DNA from: DASYRM01 sp035646375
Lineage (GTDB): Bacteria; Acidobacteriota; Vicinamibacteria; Vicinamibacterales; UBA2999
Direction of reading: 5' to 3'
Assembly: GCA_035646375.1 (NCBI GenBank)
Contig: DASRPM010000311.1
Span: forward strand, 1 to 25,381
Length of the DNA: 25,381 bases
Below, in pieces: positions 1-7,786 of the stretch. The position numbers were made by a program, and so were the translations under genes. Under the pieces are notes generated by a model. It did no database searches and was not told the origin of the DNA. It was given only the letters and a program-made list of their open reading frames with translations. Each line of letters starts with the position of its first letter. The first letter of the stretch is position 1.

Positions 1-643
1 CCGCCGAGACGACGCCGTTCCAGCCGGAGGCGAGCGCCGTCACGGTCACGCGCACGCTCGTCCGGGCAAACGCGATCACGCTGGCCACCGTGCGGGCGAT
101 CATCGCGGCGACGGAGGTGATGGCGGCAGCGATGCCGTGAGCGACGGCGAGCGTGGCGGAACGCACACGCATGGCGCCGTGGGCGATGGCGCGGCCGGTG
201 CCGTACACCGCGGCGCGCACCGTCAGCACGACCGTCATCGCTGCGCGGGCGATCATCGCGGCGACGGAGGCGATGACGGCAGCGATGCCGCGAGCGGCCG
301 CGAGCGTCGAGGAACGAATCAGCAAGGCGCCGTACGCGATGGCGCGGCCGATGCCGGTCACCCCCGCGCGCACGGCGAGCACGACGGCCGTCACCGCCGA
401 GACGACGCCGTTCCAGCCGGAGACGAGCGCCGTCGCGGTCACGCGCACGCTCGTCCGGGCGAACGCGATCACGCTGGCCACCGCGCGGGCGATCGTCGCG
501 GCGACGAAGGCGATGGCGGCAGCGATGCCGTGAGCGACGGCGAGCGTCGCGGAACGAATCAGCATGGCGCCGTGGGCGATGGCGCGGCCGGTGCCGTACA
601 CTGCGGCGCGCACCGTCAGCACGACCGTCATCACTGCGCGGGC
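1..643. repeat. 393-bp in-frame tandem repeat
   Basis: Bases 1-250 recur at 394-643 with about 14 mismatches by eye (roughly 94% identity), an offset of 393 bp or exactly 131 codons. Between them, 251 to about 392 is a more diverged copy of 98-239 (offset 153 bp, 51 codons). All offsets are multiples of three, so the repeat lies within, and preserves, the minus-strand reading frame. The array continues beyond the left edge, so the copy number is unknown. Confidence 0.85.
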
Positions 644-1042
644 GGCGAGGCGAACCGTGCCGACGACCAGGTTGCGCGCGCCGCGGCCGCTCGCGATGAG
701 GGCAAAGCCCACCAGCGACACGCCGGCGGTGATGGCGTGCCAGATGCCCGACAGCGTGAGTCGGATCAGCCACCAGACTCGCAGCGTGAACCACGCCACC
801 ACGACGAACGGAAAAAGCAGCGCCGTGCGAATGGCCCGGACAGCCGACGCGGCACGGTGGCGGAACGTGACGGGCAGCCGCGGCGCTTCGCGCGGAAGTC
901 TGAGCGAGGCCGGCGGGTGGAGCTCCGGTTCGGGGTAGGCCTCTACCAGTTCGAGCAGCGGCGCCCCTTCCGACCCGAATGCATCGAGGCCGTTGCCGGG
1001 CTCGTTCACGAATTCGTTTGAACCCCGGCGTGCTGTGGGCAC
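1..1042 (-). CDS. Hydrophobic tandem-repeat protein, 3' end off the left edge
   Basis: This minus-strand frame is open from 1042 to the window edge (about 347 codons). I place the start at a GTG at 1042-1040, because no in-frame ATG follows the upstream stop and a GAGG Shine-Dalgarno (1051-1048) lies 5 nt before it. A second GTG lies 27 nt downstream. The first 60 residues are polar and Pro/Glu-rich. A strongly hydrophobic helix follows (ALLFPFVVVAWF), with Trp-rich flanks (LRVWWLIRL). The rest is alternating hydrophobic and Arg/His-containing helices such as AVYGTGRAIAHGAM and GIAAAIAFVAATIARAV, repeated with a 131-residue period plus a shorter 51-residue sub-period. The residues are Ala/Val/Ile/Arg-rich and look like amphipathic or membrane-lying helices. 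I do not recognise a family. The coherent protein, the preserved codon period and the promoter-like upstream sequence argue for a real gene, whereas the plus-strand frames here give Arg/His/Gly-rich low-complexity translations. Confidence 0.66.
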   Translation of the reverse strand, partial: MPTARRGSNEFVNEPGNGLDAFGSEGAPLLELVEAYPEPELHPPASLRLPREAPRLPVTFRHRAASAVRAIRTALLFPFVVVAWFTLRVWWLIRLTLSGIWHAITAGVSLVGFALIASGRGARNLVVGTVRLAARAVMTVVLTVRAAVYGTGRAIAHGAMLIRSATLAVAHGIAAAIAFVAATIARAVASVIAFARTSVRVTATALVSGWNGVVSAVTAVVLAVRAGVTGIGRAIAYGALLIRSSTLAAARGIAAVIASVAAMIARAAMTVVLTVRAAVYGTGRAIAHGAMRVRSATLAVAHGIAAAITSVAAMIARTVASVIAFARTSVRVTVTALASGWNGVVSA

Positions 1043-1082
1043 GGGAACCTCATTGGAAACGTTCCGCCGAGTTGAGGTGAGG

Positions 1083-1113
1083 ATTATGGCGAGTTACGGC
1101 GGCATGCCGTCAA
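1083..1113 (-). promoter_or_regulatory. Putative promoter of the left-edge repeat-protein gene
   Basis: On the minus strand a TTGACG box (1113-1108) is followed after 19 bp by CATAAT (1088-1083), about 40 bp before the GTG at 1042. The spacer contains a perfect 10-bp palindrome, CGGCATGCCG (1100-1109), that touches the -35 box and could be an operator. Spacing is slightly longer than the usual 17 bp, so this is suggestive only. Confidence 0.35.
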
Positions 1114-1222
1114 CGTCCAGCTCGTCTGTTGAGCCCAGGCTCATCTGGTGGCGGGGCCCCGCGATGCCATATGCTCCTCGCGGTCACGGGGGCCCGCACA
1201 CGCGAGCCCGAACCGGAGGCGC

Positions 1223-2476
1223 ATGAAGACTCTGAGAACCGTTGCTCTCGTGTTGGCCGCGGCTGCCGCCGCGGCGTCGCTGGCCGCGCAGGCGCCGGCG
1301 TCCCCCGACGCCAAGGCTCCGGCGGACAAGCCGGCGCTCCGGCTCACCGACGCGGGCAAGGCCGCCCTGACGTCGCAGATGCACGAGGCGGTCAAGAAAG
1401 GCGACGCGCCGGCGATCGTGGAGATCCTCGTGGACCGCGACGGCGTGCTCTACCAAGGCGCCTCGGGTCTTCCGATGAACACGATCTTCAACATCGCGTC
1501 GATGACCAAGCCGGTGACGTCGGTGGCCATCATGATGCTGGCCGAGCAGGGCAAGCTGAAGATCGACGATCCGGTGTCGAAGCATCTCGATGGCTACGAC
1601 AAGCTGCAGGTCATCTCGAAGTTCAACGCCGCTGATGCGACCTACGAGACACGCCCGGCGAAGACGGTGATGACCATCCGGCATCTGCTGGCGCACACGT
1701 CCGGCATCGGCTATTCGTTCACCAACCCGATCGAGTTCGCCCTGGTCAACAAGACGCAGAAGGGCGAGTGGGAACTGCCGCTGCTCGACGATCCGGGCAC
1801 GAAGTTCCACTACTCGGCGAGCACGCGCGTGCTTGGGTTCATCGTGGAGAAGGTGACCGGGTCTCCGCTCGAGCCGTGGTATCAGGAGCACATCTTCACG
1901 CCGCTCGGGATGGTGGACACCTCGTGGGCCGTTGCGGCCGGAAAGCAGTCGCGCCTGGCGCCGCAGTTCACGCGCGCCAACGGCAAGCTGGAGCCGCTGC
2001 CGGTGGCGACGGTCCCTGCCACGCCGACGCCGCCCTTCCGCGGCGACGGCGGCCTCTACTCCACGGCCGAGGACTATTCGAAGTTCGTTCGCATGCTGCT
2101 CAACGACGGCACGCTCGGCCGGGCCAGAATCCTCAGCCCCGCGTCGGTCAAGCAGATGGGGCAGAACGCGATGGGCTCGATCTTCGTCGAGCTGCAGCCC
2201 GACGCGAACAAGCAGCGCACCAAGCCGTTTCCGCTCGGGGCCGGCAAGGACAAGTTCGGGCTCGGGTTTCAGATCGCGGCGGACGATCCGGCAACGAAGG
2301 GCTTCCGCAGCCCGGGAAGCATGAGCTGGGCCGGCATCTTCAACACCGAGTTCTGGGTCGATCCGGTCAAGAAGGTCGGCGCCGTGCACATGATGCAGCT
2401 GCTGCCGTTCTACGACGACGGCGCCATCCGCGCGCTGCGGGGATTCGAACAAACGGCATACCGAGAGCTCAAATAG
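1223..2476 (+). CDS. Secreted serine hydrolase, class C beta-lactamase family
   Basis: This 417-residue protein belongs to the beta-lactamase/penicillin-binding-protein-like family (Pfam Beta-lactamase, the family of EstB-type esterases and D-aminopeptidases). The nucleophile motif S-M-T-K is at residues 93-96, and HLLAHTSGIGY, typical of this family, follows. The second catalytic motif is Y197-S-A where classical AmpC has Y-x-N, so a true beta-lactamase activity is less likely than esterase or peptidase activity. Residues 1-22 form a signal peptide ending in an Ala run, so it acts in the periplasm or outside. The start at 1223 is preferred because GGAGG lies just upstream; a longer in-frame extension to 1148 would add a non-signal leader. 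It heads a seven-gene plus-strand run. The substrate is unknown. Confidence 0.9.
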   Translation: MKTLRTVALVLAAAAAAASLAAQAPASPDAKAPADKPALRLTDAGKAALTSQMHEAVKKGDAPAIVEILVDRDGVLYQGASGLPMNTIFNIASMTKPVTSVAIMMLAEQGKLKIDDPVSKHLDGYDKLQVISKFNAADATYETRPAKTVMTIRHLLAHTSGIGYSFTNPIEFALVNKTQKGEWELPLLDDPGTKFHYSASTRVLGFIVEKVTGSPLEPWYQEHIFTPLGMVDTSWAVAAGKQSRLAPQFTRANGKLEPLPVATVPATPTPPFRGDGGLYSTAEDYSKFVRMLLNDGTLGRARILSPASVKQMGQNAMGSIFVELQPDANKQRTKPFPLGAGKDKFGLGFQIAADDPATKGFRSPGSMSWAGIFNTEFWVDPVKKVGAVHMMQLLPFYDDGAIRALRGFEQTAYRELK

Positions 2477-2528
2477 CGCTGGATCGACGTTTGCAGCCCG
2501 CTGAGTCGCGCTCGATGGAGGGCGACTT

Positions 2529-3056
2529 ATGTGCAACGCTCGACGTGTGTCGGTCATCCTGGCTGCGGTGTTGGTGCTCTCGACGGGGCTCTCCGCGGCG
2601 TTGCAGCAGCCGGCTCGCCGGGCGGCCGCCCCTGCCGCGACGAGGGATCCGTTCATCGGCGTCTGGAAGCTCAGCGCGGAGAAGTCGAAGTACGAGGCTG
2701 GCGGGGCGCCGAAGAGCTTCACACGCACCTACGAGGATCGTGGCGGCGGGACGATCTTCATGACGACGGACGTCACCATCCCGCAGGGCAGCACCCGTGC
2801 CTATCTCGTCTACCGGCGTGACGGCAAGCCGTACCCGGAGGCGGCGCTGGGCGCGGAGTCGATCCGCATGGTCAGCGTAAAGGCGGTCGATCCGCGAACC
2901 GAAGACGTCTACTTCATCATCGATGGCAAGACGTCGGAGAAACCGAGCACGATCACGATCTCCCGCGACGGCACGACGATGACGCAGATCGTCAACGGGA
3001 CCAATTCGAAGGGGCAGCCGTTCACCAACACCGTCATTTACGACCGCCAACCGTAG
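2529..3056 (+). CDS. Small secreted protein, lipocalin-like family of unknown function
   Basis: This 175-residue protein has an N-terminal signal peptide (hydrophobic VSVILAAVLVLSTGLSAAL, cleavage near residue 25). The start ATG at 2529 is preceded by GGAGGG. The mature part begins with the motif DPFIGVWKLSAEKSKY, a pattern I associate with small secreted acidobacterial proteins. The rest is beta-rich and alternates polar and hydrophobic residues (TTDVTIPQGS, STITISRDGTTM), consistent with a small beta-barrel or lipocalin-like fold. There are no catalytic motifs, and no cysteine beyond residue 2. It lies 52 bp after the serine hydrolase gene on the same strand and may be co-transcribed. No function can be assigned. 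Confidence 0.8.
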   Translation: MCNARRVSVILAAVLVLSTGLSAALQQPARRAAAPAATRDPFIGVWKLSAEKSKYEAGGAPKSFTRTYEDRGGGTIFMTTDVTIPQGSTRAYLVYRRDGKPYPEAALGAESIRMVSVKAVDPRTEDVYFIIDGKTSEKPSTITISRDGTTMTQIVNGTNSKGQPFTNTVIYDRQP

Positions 3057-3146
3057 ACCCGCGCGAGGGTGCGTCAGGCGGGGCCACGCTGCCGGTCCGT
3101 GCTATAACCGCCGTGCCGGCGGGGGTTTCCGCCCGGAGGACCTGGC

Positions 3147-4658
3147 ATGCGCGATCGGTTCACGCGGCTCGGCGCGATCGCGGCTCTTGTCGCCGCCGGG
3201 CTCGCCTTCGCGCCCCTTCATGCCGCGGACGCCGACTTCGGGCTGATTGATGCCGTTCGCGCACAAGACGCCGCACAGGTGCGCGCCCTTCTGACCAAGG
3301 CCGTGGACGTGAACGTGAGGGCGGACGACGGATCGACGCCGCTCCTGTGGGCCGCGCACTGGAACGACGTCGCGGTGGCTGCCTCGCTGGTTCGCGCCGG
3401 CGCCGACGCGAACGCCGCCAACCAGTTCGGCATGACACCGCTGTCGCGCGCCTGCACCAACGCCAGCGCCGGGATGGTGGAACTGCTCCTGAACGCCGGG
3501 GCCAACCCGAACACCGTGATTGCGACCGGCGAGTCGCCGCTGATGTCGTGCGCCGCCGCCGGTGCCACCGCCGCCGTGAAGATGCTGCTCGCGCGCGGCG
3601 CCGCGGTGGACGCGGCCGAACCGTCGCAGCACCAGACCGCGCTGATGTGGGCCGCGGCCGAAGGGCACACCGACGCCGCCGGCGTGTTGATCGAGGCCGG
3701 CGCCGATCTGCGTGCGCGGACGAAGAAGGGCTTCACGGCGCTCCACTTCGCCGCGCGCGAGGGCGACAGCGCCACCGTGGCGCGGATCGTCGCCGCCGGC
3801 GTGGACGTCAATCTCCGATCGCTGCCCGACTCGCCGGAGCCGGGCCGCGGGGTTGGCTACCAGTCCACGCTCTCGGCCGGCAGCACGCCGCTGCTCGTCG
3901 CCACGGTGCGTGGCCACGTCCCGCTGGCGCTCTATCTGCTCGAGCATGGCGCCGATCCCAACGCGGGCGATGCCGGCTTCACCCCGCTCCACTGGGCGGC
4001 GGGTACGTGGGAAGGCGGCGTGTCGAATCCGGTCTATGGCTTCAGCGATCCGATGAGCGGCATCCCCAACCGCAAGGCCCGGCTGCAATTGATCGACGCG
4101 CTGCTGGCGCATGGCGCGAACCCGAACGGACGCATGACGAAGCGGCCGTTCATCGGTGGTGGGTACGAGGATGCCGCCGGGGCCACGCCGTTCGTGCTGG
4201 CCAGCGCCGCCGCCGACGTCGAGATCATGCAACGGCTGCTGGCGGCCGGCGCCGATCCCACGCTCGTCACCGACACCAAAGCGACGGCGGTGATGGCGGC
4301 GGCGGGGCTCAATCGGAGCGTCGGCGAGAGCGCCCTGCAGGAAACGCAGGTGCTCGAGGCGGTGAAACTGCTCTTCGACCTCGGCGCCGATGCGCGCGGG
4401 GAAACCATCGACGGCGAGAACGCCCTGTTCGGCGCCGCCTATCGCGGCTGGAACACCCTGCTCGCGCTGCTGATCGAGAAGGGCGCAAGGGTCAACGCGG
4501 TGAGCAAGGCGGGAATCACTCCGTGGCTCGCCGCGTCCGGCTACGGCGACCGCCTGGGTGGCGTGCTCTACAACACCGAAGGCGCGAAGATTCTTCTCTC
4601 GCATGGGGCCGACCCCAAGCTTGGCAAGCCGTGCCAGGCACAGATCAAGTGCCGATAG
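3147..4658 (+). CDS. Secreted ankyrin-repeat protein
   Basis: This 503-residue protein has a signal peptide (cleavage near residue 27, LHAADA) followed almost entirely by ankyrin repeats. Roughly ten to eleven can be seen from residue 30 on, marked by recurring GxTPL-h-x-A-A and LLxxGADxN patterns (for example DGSTPLLWAAHWND, KGFTALHFAAREGD, AGFTPLHWAAG). Insertions near residues 225-245 and 285-345 separate repeat blocks. The C-terminus carries two cysteines (C-Q-A-Q-I-K-C-R). A GGAGG Shine-Dalgarno lies 8 nt before the ATG. A TATAAC hexamer at 3103-3108 might be a -10 element but lacks a matching -35. The next gene, the DUF1592 cytochrome, begins 15 bp after the stop, so the pair is very likely co-transcribed. 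Ankyrin repeats bind proteins; the partner is unknown, with the neighbouring cytochrome an obvious candidate. Confidence 0.92.
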   Translation: MRDRFTRLGAIAALVAAGLAFAPLHAADADFGLIDAVRAQDAAQVRALLTKAVDVNVRADDGSTPLLWAAHWNDVAVAASLVRAGADANAANQFGMTPLSRACTNASAGMVELLLNAGANPNTVIATGESPLMSCAAAGATAAVKMLLARGAAVDAAEPSQHQTALMWAAAEGHTDAAGVLIEAGADLRARTKKGFTALHFAAREGDSATVARIVAAGVDVNLRSLPDSPEPGRGVGYQSTLSAGSTPLLVATVRGHVPLALYLLEHGADPNAGDAGFTPLHWAAGTWEGGVSNPVYGFSDPMSGIPNRKARLQLIDALLAHGANPNGRMTKRPFIGGGYEDAAGATPFVLASAAADVEIMQRLLAAGADPTLVTDTKATAVMAAAGLNRSVGESALQETQVLEAVKLLFDLGADARGETIDGENALFGAAYRGWNTLLALLIEKGARVNAVSKAGITPWLAASGYGDRLGGVLYNTEGAKILLSHGADPKLGKPCQAQIKCR

Positions 4659-4673
4659 TCCACTGAGCCACCG

Positions 4674-7058
4674 GTGCGGAGAACCCTTGCGGCGTGCGCC
4701 GGGCTAGTCTGGCTGGTGGCGGCCTCCACCGGCACCTCGAGCGCCGTGCGCGCGCAGGCGCCGCCGGTGCCCGCGACGCCCGCCGCGAGTCTGGTGGCCA
4801 CCTACTGCGTGAGCTGCCACAACGACCGCGCCAAGGTGGGTGGGTTCTCGCTGGCCGCCGCGGATGCCGGGCGCGTCGCCGCAACCCCCGAGGCGTGGGA
4901 AAAGGTGGTCGTGAAGCTCCGCAGCCGCTCGATGCCGCCGGCCGGCATGCGCCGCCCCGACAACCCCACCTACGATGCCGTGTCGGCCTGGCTCGAGGGA
5001 GAGCTGGATCGCGCGGCGGTCGCGCGGCCGAATCCGGGGCGTCCAGCCGGCCTGCACCGGCTCAATCGCGGCGAGTACGCCAACGCGATTCGCGATCTGC
5101 TGGGCATCGACATCGACGCGGCGGCGCTGCTGCCCCCCGACACACAGGCCCATGGCTTCGACACCAACGCCGACGCGCTCTCGATGGAGCCGGCGCTCCT
5201 CGATCGCTACCTGACGGCGGCGGCCAAGATCGCGCGCGTCGCCGTGGGGGATCCGTCGATGCCAGCCGCGGTGGAGCGCTACACCGCGGTGACCGGCAAC
5301 GCGAACGAGCAGACGTGGTTGTGGCAGGCCGACCGGTTGAGCGAGGACTTTCCGCTCGGGTCGCGCGGCGGGATCGCCACCCGCCACTATTTCCCGGTGG
5401 ACGGCGAGTACGACCTCCGCGTGCGGCTCGCGCGCACCTACGCCGACGTGATCCGCGGCCTGCAGACGCCGAGCGAGATCGTGATCCGTGTAGACGGGGC
5501 GCGCGTGGGGCGATTCACGATCGGCGGCCCCAAGTTCCCGGCGGAGAGCCAGGATGGGGACGAGCCGCTGCACGTGCGCGTGCCGGTGAAGGCCGGCTCC
5601 CGGCAGGTGGTCGCGACTGTTCTCAAGACCGACGGCGCACGCCCCGAAGGGCTGGGGCCGGATCGCATCCCGATCTGGAATCGCGACGGCGACGTGCCGT
5701 CGTTCCCGCTCGGCATCTCATCGCTCCTGATCACCGGACCCTACGCCGGCCGCGTCCCCGAGGCGTCGCCGAGCCGGCAGCGGATCTTCGTCTGCAGCCC
5801 GAGCGAAGACGGGTGTGCGGTCCGGATTCTGTCGGCCCTCGCGCGCCGGGCGTACCGCCGTCCCGCGACGCCCGGCGACGTGCGAACGCTGATGCAGTTC
5901 TTCGAGGCGGGCCGCGCCGCCGGCGGCTTCGACGACGGCATCCGTGCGTCGCTCGAGCGTCTGCTCGTCAGCCCGGACTTTCTCTTCCGGATCGAGGCCG
6001 ACCCGGCCGGCATCGCATCCGGCCGCCCGTACCGTCTCTCGGATCTCGAGCTGGCCTCGCGACTGTCGTTCTTCCTGTGGAGCAGCGGTCCGGACGACGA
6101 ACTGCTCGACCTGGCCGTCAAGGGACAACTGCGCCAACCGGAGGTGCTCGAGCGGCAGGTGCGCCGCATGCTCGCGCAGCCGCGTGCCCGCGCCGCCCTC
6201 GTCAACAATTTCTTCGCCCAGTGGCTCCAGACGCGCAACGTGTGGCTGCTGACCCCCGACGCCAACACGCGGTTTCCCTGGTTCGACGACAACCTGCGAG
6301 CGGCGTTCGTCCGCGAAACGGATCTCTTCCTGGACGATCAGTTGAAGGCCGACCGCGGCATCGCGGATCTGCTCGACGCCGACTCCACGTTCCTCAACCA
6401 GCAGCTCGCGCGCCACTACGGCATTCGCGGCGTCTACGGCAGCCACTTCAGGCGCGTCACGCTCGCGGACGAGAACCGATGGGGCCTCCTCGGCAAGGCC
6501 AGCGTGCTGGCCGTCACCTCGTACCCGAACCGGACCTCGCCGACGATTCGCGGCAAGTGGCTCCTCGACAACCTGCTCGCCGCGCCGGTGCCGCCGCCGC
6601 CCCCCGACGTGAACACGGCGCTCGAAGAGAGCAAGAGCGGCAAGCCGGAGTCGGTGCGCCAGATGCTGGAGCGGCACCGCACCAACCCGACCTGCGCGAG
6701 CTGTCACGCGCGGATGGATCCGCTCGGCTTCAGCCTGGAGAACTTCGACGCCATCGGGCAGTGGCGCACCGTGGACGGCGAGTCGGCGATCGACGCCTCC
6801 GGCGTGCTCCTCGACGGCACCGCGGTGAACGGGCCGGCGGCGCTGCGCCGCGCGCTCGTGGCGCAGAAGGAGCAGTTCGTGCGGACCGTCACGGGGAAGC
6901 TGCTGACTTACGCCCTGGGCCGCGACATGGAATACTTCGACGCCCCGGCCATTCGCGGCATCGTGCGGGCCGCCGCGGCCGACGACTATCGCTGGTCGTC
7001 CACGATTCTGGCGATCGTGAAGAGCCCTCCGTTTCAGATGAGGAAGTCGAAGCCGTGA
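4674..7058 (+). CDS. DUF1587/1592/1595/1588/1585 cytochrome c-type protein
   Basis: This 794-residue secreted protein belongs to the multidomain 'planctomycete cytochrome' type. A signal peptide (residues 1-28) is followed by a haem-binding C45-V-S-C-H49 motif, then DUF1587 (about 120-190, LHRLNRGEYANAIRDLLGI), a beta-rich carbohydrate-binding-like insert (about 235-345), DUF1595 (about 383-445, LARRAYRRPATPGDVR), DUF1592 (about 455-585), DUF1588 with a second C674-A-S-C-H678 (about 600-700), and DUF1585 at the C-terminus (VTGKLLTYALGRDMEYFD). Members are predicted periplasmic or surface electron-transfer proteins, often encoded beside DUF1552 proteins; the reaction is not established. The start is a GTG at 4674, 15 bp after the ankyrin gene, without a clear Shine-Dalgarno, so coupled translation is likely. 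It overlaps the next gene by 4 bp (GTGA). Confidence 0.93.
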   Translation: MRRTLAACAGLVWLVAASTGTSSAVRAQAPPVPATPAASLVATYCVSCHNDRAKVGGFSLAAADAGRVAATPEAWEKVVVKLRSRSMPPAGMRRPDNPTYDAVSAWLEGELDRAAVARPNPGRPAGLHRLNRGEYANAIRDLLGIDIDAAALLPPDTQAHGFDTNADALSMEPALLDRYLTAAAKIARVAVGDPSMPAAVERYTAVTGNANEQTWLWQADRLSEDFPLGSRGGIATRHYFPVDGEYDLRVRLARTYADVIRGLQTPSEIVIRVDGARVGRFTIGGPKFPAESQDGDEPLHVRVPVKAGSRQVVATVLKTDGARPEGLGPDRIPIWNRDGDVPSFPLGISSLLITGPYAGRVPEASPSRQRIFVCSPSEDGCAVRILSALARRAYRRPATPGDVRTLMQFFEAGRAAGGFDDGIRASLERLLVSPDFLFRIEADPAGIASGRPYRLSDLELASRLSFFLWSSGPDDELLDLAVKGQLRQPEVLERQVRRMLAQPRARAALVNNFFAQWLQTRNVWLLTPDANTRFPWFDDNLRAAFVRETDLFLDDQLKADRGIADLLDADSTFLNQQLARHYGIRGVYGSHFRRVTLADENRWGLLGKASVLAVTSYPNRTSPTIRGKWLLDNLLAAPVPPPPPDVNTALEESKSGKPESVRQMLERHRTNPTCASCHARMDPLGFSLENFDAIGQWRTVDGESAIDASGVLLDGTAVNGPAALRRALVAQKEQFVRTVTGKLLTYALGRDMEYFDAPAIRGIVRAAAADDYRWSSTILAIVKSPPFQMRKSKP

Positions 7059-7786
7059 CGATTGCTCAGGCCGAGATGGCGATACCGCACGCGACATCGA
7101 GCGCGAGAAGACACCCCGCGTTCTTCCCGGCCATGTCGTCGCTGCTGATCGTGCTCGTCTTCCTGGGGTTTGCCCCAACGTACTATTTGCGACCGATCGC
7201 TGCGGGCCCCATACCAGGCTATCTGCACGTGCACGGCGCGGCAATGACGATGTGGTTCCTGTTGTTGTTCGTGCAAACAGCGCTCATCGCCACGCGACGC
7301 CGGGCACTGCATCGCCGACTCGGCATCGCTGGTGTTTGTATTGCGGTGGTCATCGTGGTGCTGAACCCGCTGGTCGTCGCGTGGAGCGTTCCTCATCTGA
7401 TGGCCGGCAATGGATCCACGGAATTGACGGCCCTGATCGTCGTCGGCGATCTGCTCGTCGTGGGGACCTTTCTCGTGCTGGTGGGACTGGCGATCCGCTG
7501 GCGGCGTTATCCCGAGACACATAGCCGCATGCTCCTGCTCGCCTCGCTCGCGGTATCCGGCCCGGCGCTCGGCCGGTTCTCGATCAGTCTCACTGGAACG
7601 CCGTTGCCGGGGCTCATTGCACTGATGGTGCTCCCACTGCTGGTCGTTGTTCACGATGGCGTGATGATGAAGCGGGTGCACCCGGCGAGCGCGTGGGGGG
7701 CCGCGGCGATTATTGGCAGCCTCGTGATCAGTATCGCGATCGCCAACACCGCGGCCGGCGGCGCCATCGTTCGGTGGTTTCTATGA
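7055..7786 (+). CDS. Small polytopic membrane protein, DUF2306-like
   Basis: This is a 243-residue membrane protein with about six to seven helices (for example SLLIVLVFLGFAPTYYL, MWFLLLFVQTALIAT, VCIAVVIVVLNPLVVAW, LLVVGTFLVLVGLAIRW). Recognisable features are a LHVHGAAMTMWF motif with two histidines on the second helix and RRALHRRLG in the following loop, a pattern seen in uncharacterised DUF2306-like membrane proteins. I chose the GTG at 7055, which forms a GTGA overlap with the previous stop and has GAGGAAG upstream; an ATG at 7076 is the alternative. Its stop overlaps the next ATG (ATGA), so it is coupled on both sides. Its base composition looks slightly less GC-rich than the flanking genes. 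A role in quinone or haem-linked redox anchoring of the neighbours is possible but only inferred. Confidence 0.85.
   Translation: MTIAQAEMAIPHATSSARRHPAFFPAMSSLLIVLVFLGFAPTYYLRPIAAGPIPGYLHVHGAAMTMWFLLLFVQTALIATRRRALHRRLGIAGVCIAVVIVVLNPLVVAWSVPHLMAGNGSTELTALIVVGDLLVVGTFLVLVGLAIRWRRYPETHSRMLLLASLAVSGPALGRFSISLTGTPLPGLIALMVLPLLVVVHDGVMMKRVHPASAWGAAAIIGSLVISIAIANTAAGGAIVRWFL

Noticed and set aside
1..643. Left-edge repeat considered as a CRISPR array or satellite
   Set aside because: Units of 393 bp with no unique spacers, all in phase with a reading frame, so it is a coding repeat.
137..1021. Plus-strand open frames in the left 1 kb (including 153-533 and 564-938)
   Set aside because: They translate to Arg/His/Gly/Ala-rich low-complexity sequence, while the minus strand gives a coherent membrane-like protein with a start signal. 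They are shadows of the repeat.
1184..2728. Long minus-strand open frame opposite the serine hydrolase
   Set aside because: GC-rich antisense shadow full of Arg and His, without any domain signature or Shine-Dalgarno; the plus strand has a clear catalytic protein.
3103..3108. TATAAC as a promoter for the ankyrin gene
   Set aside because: No -35-like box lies 16-19 bp upstream; noted in the gene entry only.
4694..7786. A 1030-residue open frame covering the DUF1592 gene and the membrane gene
   Set aside because: Only its last 243 residues look like a protein; the first part is a frame shadow of the DUF1592 gene.
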